A stretch of DNA of 28,627 nt. Source: a virus. This document shows positions 7,970 to 13,471 of the stretch, piece after piece. Within the stretch, counting starts at the first letter, position 1; each line of letters opens with the position of its first letter. A program made the translations under genes and the position numbers. The notes under the pieces are model-generated. The model saw only the letters and a program-made list of their open reading frames with translations. It ran no database searches and was not told the DNA's origin. The DNA lies in IMG/VR virus record IMGVR_UViG_3300033149_002650, positions 1 to 28,627 of that record. One strand, 5' to 3'.

Positions 7970-8603
7970 TATTCACCTCGCTTTCCTGCCATTTTGATAC
8001 TGGCTCTAATTTTTTTATATTATAAGTTCCGTTATTATATTCTCGACGGTTTAAGTCTAAACACCTAAGATGTCCACACTCAATGCCTTCGAGTTGGTAA
8101 ATTTTAAATCCATATTTTCTTAACTCAATTCCAAAGAATATATCATGTCCGCCATATTTCATTGGTATATCTAATACTTTTCCCGTCTTAGCGTCTATTG
8201 ATTTATCTGTCTTAAACCATGGTTCTGGTATTGTTTCAAACACTTTTCTCTTTATTAAAGTGCAACCTAGTCCGCAGTGCTGAATTTCTCCATTAACTTT
8301 TTTTATTGTTGACCAGCCATTAGCAAGTGGATAATCAACACATACCACATCTTTATCCATTGCCAACATTTTTTTTAGAGTATTTTTAGGAAAAGTATTA
8401 TCATCCTCAATCATCCAAAAGTAACTGCAGTCGGTCTTTAAAGCTATTCTAACGGCCTCATTCTGTGCTTCTGGTATGGGTAGACCGATAACAGGAATAA
8501 TTTCACCTTTATAACTATTCAAGTTTTCAAAGAGCGACTTTAAAGTATCTCCGAAAACTAAACCTCGCGTTGGCAACAATACTGCAATCTCACAATCTTC
8601 CAT
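7953..8603 (-). CDS. Glycosyltransferase, GT-A fold
   Basis: 216 residues. The N-terminus CEIAVLLPTRGLVFGDTLKSL is the first beta-strand and helix of a GT-A nucleotide-sugar domain. FWMIEDDNTFP (residues 63-72) supplies the DxD-like metal and donor site (EDD 66-68). HCGLGCTLIKRKVFE and KYGGHDIFFGIELRKYGF (about 150-166) match the acceptor side, and a C-terminal ECGHLR may give the last metal ligand (His 178). There is no signal peptide, so it is cytoplasmic. It overlaps genes on both sides (14 and 17 bp). It stands apart from the other glycosyltransferases, in the fibre operon, so it may modify a virion protein or a host surface sugar. The substrate is unknown. Confidence 0.8.
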   Translation of the reverse strand: MEDCEIAVLLPTRGLVFGDTLKSLFENLNSYKGEIIPVIGLPIPEAQNEAVRIALKTDCSYFWMIEDDNTFPKNTLKKMLAMDKDVVCVDYPLANGWSTIKKVNGEIQHCGLGCTLIKRKVFETIPEPWFKTDKSIDAKTGKVLDIPMKYGGHDIFFGIELRKYGFKIYQLEGIECGHLRCLDLNRREYNNGTYNIKKLEPVSKWQESEVNNGRHR

Positions 8604-8784
8604 GTCTTTTTAAATAGTTTTGTTTCTCCTGCCTTTTTCTTATAATTCTTAATCCCATTTCGCCTTTATATACTCTTCCATCGGGCCCCAACGCCCTTGA
8701 TTTAATATCTCTAAAAGACTCTGGTTTTACACCTGCCTTTTTATAACCGCCTCTATAATAATTTTCTTCGCTAATGTCTTGCAT
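8590..8784 (-). CDS. Small basic hypothetical protein
   Basis: 64 residues with Tyr/Gly near the N-terminus (MQDISEENYYRGGYKKAG) and a basic helix at the end (GLRIIRKRQEKQNYLKRHGRL). The ATG at 8784 has only a weak purine site and lies just beyond the strong hairpin that follows the capsid gene, so its expression may be low. Its 3' end overlaps the glycosyltransferase start by 14 bp. Its existence is supported by the tight packing. No family is recognised. Confidence 0.65.
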   Translation of the reverse strand: MQDISEENYYRGGYKKAGVKPESFRDIKSRALGPDGRVYKGEMGLRIIRKRQEKQNYLKRHGRL

Positions 8785-8791
8785 TTCTCTC

Positions 8792-8821
8792 TTGGGAGGG
8801 GAGAAAAGTCTCCCCTCCCAA
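8792..8821 (-). terminator. Perfect 13-bp hairpin after the capsid gene
   Basis: Positions 8792-8804 and 8809-8821 are exact reverse complements around a 4-nt loop (GC-rich arm TTGGGAGGGGAGA). It starts 17 bp beyond the capsid stop. On the minus strand it is followed by GAGAGAAA, not a U-tract, so it is not a standard intrinsic terminator. It more likely protects the 3' end of the capsid mRNA, slows read-through, or marks a processing point that raises capsid over downstream products. Confidence 0.6.
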
Positions 8822-8837
8822 TTACTCTAAAAATTCC

Positions 8838-9701
8838 TCAGCTTCTGACTTCAATTCCGTGATCGGTTCTCAACGCGGTCACGCCAAAAATCACATCAAT
8901 TGTAACTAAGAAGGCTAAATCCTTCGGAATATAGTTACCTTGAGTTCTTGGTCCAGATTGCATTGCTAAAGCAAATGCCTCCTTGTGGAACAACACATTA
9001 TGAACTTGTGTTGGAGTGCCAGCCGTGGTAATAACCTGATTAGTATAATAGGTTGGAATACCATAAATATCACCCCATAAATAACGATTGTTTGGTCCAA
9101 TCTTTATTGGAGTTGGCTGTTGATATTGACCTAAATAGTCAGCCTTGACAAACTTGTCGAGCTTCATTATTGCTGCCTTCTGAGAAGGTGCAATAACAAA
9201 ATATCTTTCATTCTCTGGTGCATCGGCTTCGTCCAGGGTTTGAATTGCCTTAACGATGGTTGCATCAGTAATGTCTACACCATAAGTTCCAACATCAGTA
9301 GAGGTTAAACTGGAATACAGATTTAATAAAGCTGTATCCACTGCTTTTGCAATTGCATAACCTGCTGACTTAGTGTAAAGGCTTCTCAATTCATAACTTG
9401 CCTGAATTGCAGCAATGTCTTCTATTTCAAAAGAACATTCTTTATGAGTATCAATGTCAAGAGTGGTTTCGCTCTCGCTAGGAACATTGAGCGTAACCTC
9501 GCTATTGGCGCTTTTATCATTGGCCGTTAGTTCAGAGACATCGGGAATATGAAGTTGATCTCCTTTATTCTTAACTTGGCTGTCATACCTCGTTACTAAT
9601 GGTGCCATTACCAATGCTCTTTCTCTAAACATTAATGCTTCGCTTGCCCACACCTCTGGAATGAAGTACTGCATATCAGTTACATCCATTGTATTTGCCA
9701 T
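8838..9701 (-). CDS. Major capsid protein, HK97-fold
   Basis: 287 residues with the order expected of HK97-fold coat proteins of the P22/N4-related type. The N-terminal helix carries EVWASEALMFRERALVMAPLVTRYD. The strand and E-loop region has KGDQLHIPDVSELTANDKS, then THKECSFEIEDIAAIQASYEL. The spine helix is AGYAIAKAVDTALLNLYSSL, and the A-domain strands include RYFVIAPSQKAAIMKL and GIPTYYTNQV. The C-terminal strand is HNVLFHKEAFALAMQSGPRTQ. There is no N-terminal delta domain and no adjacent protease gene, while a scaffold-like gene sits directly upstream, so assembly probably uses a separate scaffold. ATG 9701 follows AAAGAGGTGA. It should be the most abundant virion protein. Confidence 0.88.
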   Translation of the reverse strand: MANTMDVTDMQYFIPEVWASEALMFRERALVMAPLVTRYDSQVKNKGDQLHIPDVSELTANDKSANSEVTLNVPSESETTLDIDTHKECSFEIEDIAAIQASYELRSLYTKSAGYAIAKAVDTALLNLYSSLTSTDVGTYGVDITDATIVKAIQTLDEADAPENERYFVIAPSQKAAIMKLDKFVKADYLGQYQQPTPIKIGPNNRYLWGDIYGIPTYYTNQVITTAGTPTQVHNVLFHKEAFALAMQSGPRTQGNYIPKDLAFLVTIDVIFGVTALRTDHGIEVRS

Positions 9702-9759
9702 ATTATATTTTCACCTCTTTTCAGAATGATAAATAAAAATTAAACGTTATTTGTCTAAT

Positions 9760-10494
9760 TTATCCTTTGGAGAGTTTTTTTAGTAAGGGCTCTAATTTTT
9801 CCCTATTCTTTTCCCACCATACAGGTCCGTCAGGCTGTTTTAACCTCTCTCTAAAAGAAGCTAAAGTGAATGTCTTTTCACCCAACTTGACAGACGCTTT
9901 TGGCTTTTCAGTATAGGTTTTTTTCTTAACTGTCCGCGCTCTTACTTCAGCATCAACCAATTCATCATGGTACATATCCTTATAAGCAGCCTCAAGATTA
10001 CCGCCAAAATATTTAGTTCTGGCATAATCCTCTACTTCGTCAGGAATATATTTGGGCGTACCATCAGATCCGTCATATTTACTCTTCAATCTATCATGCT
10101 CTCTTTCGAGATACATTCTGTCTTGAAGCATACGTAGATCTTCCTTGGTGACTACTCCAGAATCTTTAAGCGGTTGAATCAACTGCTTAACCGCCTCCTT
10201 GATTTCCTCTTTACTTGGAGATCCAATCGGCTTAGTTTCTGTTCTAATATCACCAGGCGGTTGTTGCCTTGCTCTTTCTAGTTCAGCCTCAAGCTCTTTC
10301 TTCTTTTTTACAAGTTGAACGATACGATCTTGAGTTGAACCAGAGAGCTCTCCCCAAATTTTTTCAACTTCTGGATCTGGTTTTTTAACGACTTTACTGT
10401 CGACTTTTTCAGGTCCTTCCGCTGGCGTTTGTTTCTTGGCTGGCGATGCCTTCTGAGTTTCTGCACTCTCAGACTTGACTTTTGTATCAGTCAT
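9760..10494 (-). CDS. Putative capsid scaffolding protein
   Basis: 244 residues, hydrophilic and helical. The first 40 residues are low-complexity Lys/Glu/Pro/Ser/Ala. A coiled coil at about 55-75 (DRIVQLVKKKKELEAELERARQQ) is followed by charged helices (KEEIKEAVKQLIQPLKD, EDLRMLQDRMYLEREHDRLKSKY) and a basic C-terminal helix-turn-helix-like end (ASFRERLKQPDGPVWW to LLKKLSKG). Basic C-termini of scaffolds bind coat protein. Placement immediately before the major capsid gene is the usual site of the scaffold. The start has a very strong site (AGGAAGGAGG). Alternative: another internal head protein. The call is from context and composition. Confidence 0.7.
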   Translation of the reverse strand: MTDTKVKSESAETQKASPAKKQTPAEGPEKVDSKVVKKPDPEVEKIWGELSGSTQDRIVQLVKKKKELEAELERARQQPPGDIRTETKPIGSPSKEEIKEAVKQLIQPLKDSGVVTKEDLRMLQDRMYLEREHDRLKSKYDGSDGTPKYIPDEVEDYARTKYFGGNLEAAYKDMYHDELVDAEVRARTVKKKTYTEKPKASVKLGEKTFTLASFRERLKQPDGPVWWEKNREKLEPLLKKLSKG

Positions 10495-10573
10495 TACGCC
10501 TCCTTCCTCTAGTTACGGTTATGAGCCGGCTCCTTAACGCGGAGCAACGAATTTATAATGGTCAATGTGCTAA

Positions 10574-10766
10574 TTAAATACTAAGTGCTGCGGATGAGGA
10601 TAAGCGTTTGCCTAGGATAACCTCATCAATGTTGGCAGCAGTAGCTTTAAACAATAACGTTTAACCAACATACCGCCTTCTCCCCCTATAATTCCCTGGG
10701 GGCGGTCGGCGTGCCTTAGGCCGCTGCTAACAGCCTTATTCAGCCACTCCAGCACTTAATATTTAA
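10574..10766 (-). ncRNA. Candidate structured RNA closed by a 17-bp helix
   Basis: This 193-nt stretch lies in the 277-bp gap between a small basic-protein gene and the scaffold gene. Positions 10574-10590 and 10750-10766 are inverted repeats with 16 of 17 matches; on the minus-strand RNA the one mismatch becomes a U-G pair, giving a continuous 17-bp closing helix. Inside are GATGAGG/CCTCATC (10593-10599/10621-10627), ATGTTGG/CCAACAT (10629-10635/10665-10671) stacked directly on TTAAAC/GTTTAA (10647-10652/10659-10664) with an 11-nt one-sided bulge, ACCGCC/GGCGGT (10672-10677/10701-10706), CGGC/GCCG (10707-10710/10720-10723) and GCTG/CAGC (10723-10726/10731-10734). The bulge AGCAG could pair with CTGCT at 10724-10728. 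No convincing ORF fills it. A small transposable element with terminal inverted repeats is an alternative. I do not recognise a known class. Confidence 0.6.
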
Positions 10767-10771
10767 AAGAA

Positions 10772-10984
10772 CTAATCAAAATAATCTTGCCATCTTCCTG
10801 TTGGATAAGGATTATTTTTACTCTTTTTCTTTAATTTTCTTCTGGCAGGCTTTTTTGGTATATTCGCTCCTGAACGCCTTGCAACATCAAGGGCAATGGC
10901 AATAGCCTGTCTTCTTGGTTTTCCATGAGCCATTTCTGTTTTAATATTTCTTCCTATATTTTTCTTTCCTTTAAGCAAAGGCAT
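10772..10984 (-). CDS. Small basic protein of the MPLLKGKxxIxxNIK type
   Basis: 70 residues, strongly basic. The N-terminus MPLLKGKKNIGRNIKTEMAHG followed by KPRRQAIAIALDVARR is a pattern often seen in small phage proteins of unknown function, where 'GKP.KQAIAIAL..A' recurs. The C-terminal third is Lys/Arg/Pro-rich (KPARRKLKKKSKNN) and ends YPTGRWQDYFD. ATG 10984 sits two bases after the upstream stop, with a good ribosome site (AAAAGGAG). It is one of three tiny basic proteins before the scaffold and capsid genes. DNA or RNA binding is inferred from charge only. Confidence 0.75.
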   Translation of the reverse strand: MPLLKGKKNIGRNIKTEMAHGKPRRQAIAIALDVARRSGANIPKKPARRKLKKKSKNNPYPTGRWQDYFD

Positions 10985-10986
10985 TT

Positions 10987-11205
10987 TTATCTCCTTTTTC
11001 TTCTTCCTTTTGCGCTTAACTTAGCCATCTTCTTTTTGCCATATTTTTTACGGCCTATGTAGCTCGCTAATGCGGCGGGATTTTTTACTTTTCTCTTTCC
11101 TTTTCTTCTTGCTAAAGTTTTCTTCAGTTTTTTAAAACGGCTTCCAGTTCCTAATTTTCCAGTAACTTTATAACGCTTAGTTTTTCTCTTCTTGCGTTTA
11201 GCCAT
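10987..11205 (-). CDS. Very basic small protein with IGRKKYGKKK motif
   Basis: 72 residues, of which over 40 percent are Lys or Arg. The central KNPAALASYIGRKKYGKKKMAK is a motif I recognise from many small phage proteins ('P.ALA.YIGRKKYG'), of unknown function. It is flanked by Arg/Lys clusters, with few acidic residues. Its ribosome site AGGAGA lies inside the end of the preceding tiny gene. The likely chemistry is nucleic acid binding; a DNA-condensing capsid component or a ribosome-associated peptide are possibilities. The position just ahead of the head genes suggests virion or assembly use. Confidence 0.75.
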   Translation of the reverse strand: MAKRKKRKTKRYKVTGKLGTGSRFKKLKKTLARRKGKRKVKNPAALASYIGRKKYGKKKMAKLSAKGRRKRR

Positions 11206-11207
11206 CT

Positions 11208-11318
11208 TTATCTCCTTTTTCTTCTTCTTCTTTTTTTAGGAAAGTTTTTAAGACTGCCATATTTTTTCTTATGTCTGGCTTTTCGTTGCGCTAAAGTTCT
11301 CGGTATTCCGTATGGCAT
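11208..11318 (-). CDS. Tiny arginine/lysine-rich protein (36 aa)
   Basis: Reading from ATG 11318 gives MPYGIPRTLAQRKARHKKKYG, then SLKNFPKKRRRRKRR and TAA at 11208-11210. A purine-rich AAAGGGGG lies seven bases or so upstream. The stop is two bases before the next ATG, and the ribosome site of that next gene lies in the last codons, the same packing as the true genes. HKKKYGSLKNF echoes the RKKYG motif of its neighbour. It is probably a third member of the small basic cluster. Because it is so short, confidence is moderate. Confidence 0.6.
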   Translation of the reverse strand: MPYGIPRTLAQRKARHKKKYGSLKNFPKKRRRRKRR

Positions 11319-11334
11319 ATTTAACCCCCTTTTT

Positions 11335-11362
11335 ACAAAAGGAGGAGCTTACAAACTCCCCC
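11335..11362 (-). terminator. Intrinsic terminator after the single-gene unit
   Basis: Minus-strand RNA can fold a 9-bp stem (11341-11349 with 11354-11362) with a 4-nt loop, followed by UUUUGU. Two mismatches on the plus strand become G-U pairs on the minus strand, supporting that direction. It begins 27 bp beyond the stop of the 11390-11734 gene. Confidence 0.55.
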
Positions 11363-11389
11363 CGTTGTAATATAAATAAATTTTTAAAT

Positions 11390-11734
11390 TTACTTATCAT
11401 CCCAGATAATAGTTACATCGTCTGCATCTGTATGGACACAGCCGCCATTAAGCTGTAATCCGGGATTGAATTCACTTGAAAAAGTAAGTTCGTAAACCCA
11501 ATTACAACCAGCTGCATGACTTGGCTGCACAAATTTCAAAGCAATGTTAGTAGAATCAACACTACCAATTCCGCTGGCAGAACCATAGGCTCCTACTTTA
11601 TTGTAAAGATTTAGGACATCACCATCACTTGGATTGCCAAAAATAATTTTCTTGATAAAAACATCTTGGTTAGCATTGCCAAAATCTGTAGCGTCGCCTG
11701 CACTTGTATCTGACTCAATATAGGTATAACGCAT
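11390..11734 (-). CDS. Beta-rich virion protein transcribed as its own unit
   Basis: 114 residues of predicted beta structure: MRYTYIESDTSAGDATDFG, VFIKKIIFGNPSDGDVLNLYNKVG, then CNWVYELTFSSEFNPGLQLNGG and DDVTIIWDDK. This reads as one small beta-sandwich of the type found in phage head-decoration and fibre-tip proteins. It is not packed against neighbours: a promoter and terminator lie upstream (11793-11875) and another terminator downstream (11335-11362), so it can be made at its own level. There is no good ribosome site within 15 bases of the ATG; the nearest strong purine run (AAGGGGGG) is about 28 bases away. A decoration protein is a guess. Confidence 0.75.
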   Translation of the reverse strand: MRYTYIESDTSAGDATDFGNANQDVFIKKIIFGNPSDGDVLNLYNKVGAYGSASGIGSVDSTNIALKFVQPSHAAGCNWVYELTFSSEFNPGLQLNGGCVHTDADDVTIIWDDK

Positions 11735-11792
11735 AATAATTCGCTAATTTAGCTTTTTCACCCCCCTTCGAAAAGCCAACTTATAATCTCAC

Positions 11793-11815
11793 AAAAAAAC
11801 CCGCCTTTCGGCGAG
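11793..11815 (-). terminator. Intrinsic terminator just downstream of a promoter
   Basis: On the minus strand a 6-bp GC-rich stem (11800-11805 with 11810-11815, one G-U pair) with a GAAA tetraloop is followed by seven U residues (11793-11799), the textbook form. It lies about 30 bp beyond the -10 element of the promoter at 11847-11875, and also after the stop of the SPS-repeat gene ending at 11883. Confidence 0.8.
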
Positions 11816-11846
11816 TCGTGTTTACCACTCTCTCGTGATTAACTAA

Positions 11847-11875
11847 TATATAGCACTAAAATAAAATTCTGTCAA
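11847..11875 (-). promoter_or_regulatory. Sigma70-type promoter with phage-conserved spacer
   Basis: Reading the minus strand: -35 TTGACA (11870-11875, perfect), 17-bp spacer, then TATATA (11847-11852). The stretch 11849-11864 is identical over 16 bases to 25029-25044 in the second promoter, covering the -10 and half of the spacer. The -35 is in the same register in both. The downstream gene is 11390-11734, across a terminator. Confidence 0.7.
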
Positions 11876-11882
11876 GAGGTTC

Positions 11883-13469
11883 TTACATTCGCATAAATCT
11901 TGTTTGTCTCCTTTGTGGCATATATTTGTATAGCGGGTATGCTGCTACTTCTGTTGTTACATACCAATAATCTGTTTGTAATATTGTTGTTGCTGGCGGA
12001 GATGGGCTTGGCGATATTGAGGGGCTAATACTGGGGCTGACAGATGGACTCAAAGAGGGCGAGATTGAGGGAGATAATGATGGCGATAACGATACGCTTG
12101 GACTGACTGATGGCGAGAGGCTCGGAGATATAGAGGGGCTGATACTAGGACTGATTGAAGGACTGATAGATACACTTGGAGAAACTGAGGGACTAATACT
12201 AGGAGACAAACTTGGTGATAAAGAAGACGAAAGAGAAGGACTTAAAGATACACTTGGACTAACCGATGGGCTTAGACTAGGAGATAAACTTGGTGAAATT
12301 GAAGGTGATAGTGATGGGGACAAGCTAACGCTTGGCGAAACTGATGGGCTTAAACTAGACGAAACACTTGGACTCAAAGAAGGTGAAATTGATGGAGAAA
12401 TTGAAGAAACTGTATAAGTAACCTCTAATTTAGGGTCTTCTGTTGTACCATCTGTTTCCGACATGGAAATATCTACTGCATTTTCTGTTGGACTTGATCC
12501 TGAATCGATTGCACTATTTAATAAATCATGACCCTCCCTCATTCCTATTTTGGTATAACCTGTTTTAGAAATCCAATCTAGGCCAGTTGCATTTAAAGTC
12601 CAAGTATTATAAGCATTAGTATTGATACTTCCAATATCAATCTGATCACTTCCTTCTTCAATCGATGCTTGATCAGCCCTGCCAGCAGTACCATTATCTG
12701 AACCACAATCAATATAATCATCATTTTGTAAAGCAGTATTGCTTGCCTGAAAGGTTTCAACGATTGCTAAATAATCATCGCCATCATTATCATCATTAAC
12801 TTTTGAATTAACATATCCCTTGAAAACAGCCGCACTAATTTCTGAACTTGATCCTATCTCAGAAGTATCAATAGGAAAAAACAAACGCTTAATATAATAA
12901 ACATTGTTAAAAAATAAAGTAGTAACTGGTGATGCCGCAGAAGTATAATCACTTTCTTCTCCTGTACTATCGTGGGCAGTATTCCAATTAGCATCAGAAA
13001 CAACACACTGTCCATCTCCGGCCCCAGAATATATAGGGTCCCCAGAAGCTAAGAATAATTGAGGGAATACTCTTGGTTGTTCAAATAGCCCGCAGTAATT
13101 TAAAAGTCCTTGATATTGGCTTAAATCAGCATAAATCTTATAATTTCTTTCCTTTTTAAGACTCTCTAAAACATTAACAGCAGCTAAAGCATAATAAAGT
13201 TTTTTAGCAAAAAGAGGATAAGTTCTAAAAACAGCTTTATTCTTATAAAAATAGGCATTAGGAACAAGTTTGTGGATTTTTTCTGAAGGTTTAATTTCGT
13301 GATTGATACCTAAGAATTTTCTACCAAACCGATTATTAGCAAGTTTAATAAGAGGTTTTTGATACTTTTTAAATATATCTTTAACCTTTTGTCTATTTTC
13401 CTCAATCTTCTTTTCTTTTCTTATTTGGTAGTATTCTGGAGAATAAACTCCATTTTCTTTTTTAAACAT
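11883..13469 (-). CDS. DNRLRE-like protein fused to SPS repeat array
   Basis: 528 residues from ATG 13469, which has AAGGCGG upstream and directly follows the upstream TAA (TAATAATG); an in-frame TTG at 13499 would overlap that gene and lacks a site. Residues about 1-120 are helical and basic (KDIFKKYQKPLIKLANNRFGRK). About 130-350 is a beta domain ending TEDPKLEVTYT, the DNRLRE-type closing strand. About 355-491 is a Ser-Pro-Ser-(I/L/V) array. The tail is PPATTILQTDYWYVTTEVAAYPLYKYMPQRRQTRFMRM. It is paralogous to 5712-6725 apart from the array. It is probably an extended virion surface fibre whose array acts as a stiff or glycosylated stalk; that role is inferred. Confidence 0.75.
   Translation of the reverse strand: MFKKENGVYSPEYYQIRKEKKIEENRQKVKDIFKKYQKPLIKLANNRFGRKFLGINHEIKPSEKIHKLVPNAYFYKNKAVFRTYPLFAKKLYYALAAVNVLESLKKERNYKIYADLSQYQGLLNYCGLFEQPRVFPQLFLASGDPIYSGAGDGQCVVSDANWNTAHDSTGEESDYTSAASPVTTLFFNNVYYIKRLFFPIDTSEIGSSSEISAAVFKGYVNSKVNDDNDGDDYLAIVETFQASNTALQNDDYIDCGSDNGTAGRADQASIEEGSDQIDIGSINTNAYNTWTLNATGLDWISKTGYTKIGMREGHDLLNSAIDSGSSPTENAVDISMSETDGTTEDPKLEVTYTVSSISPSISPSLSPSVSSSLSPSVSPSVSLSPSLSPSISPSLSPSLSPSVSPSVSLSPSLSSSLSPSLSPSISPSVSPSVSISPSISPSISPSISPSLSPSVSPSVSLSPSLSPSISPSLSPSVSPSISPSISPSPSPPATTILQTDYWYVTTEVAAYPLYKYMPQRRQTRFMRM
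11997..12407 (-). repeat. Ser-Pro-Ser-X coding repeat array (shorter copy)
   Basis: About 137 codons of the tetrapeptide Ser-Pro-Ser-(Ile/Leu/Val), with a periodic slip SVS(L/I)SPS in which one Pro is absent. Serine codons switch freely between TCN and AGY and the Pro codons vary, so the DNA is far less repetitive than the protein. It is the same repeat type as the larger array in the neighbouring gene. Confidence 0.9.
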
Positions 13470-13471
13470 TA

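Noticed and set aside
10495-10771. tRNA, tmRNA or group I intron in the gap before the scaffold gene
   Set aside because: No T-loop GTTCGA-type sequence, acceptor end or intron core motifs were found; the helices do not make a cloverleaf.
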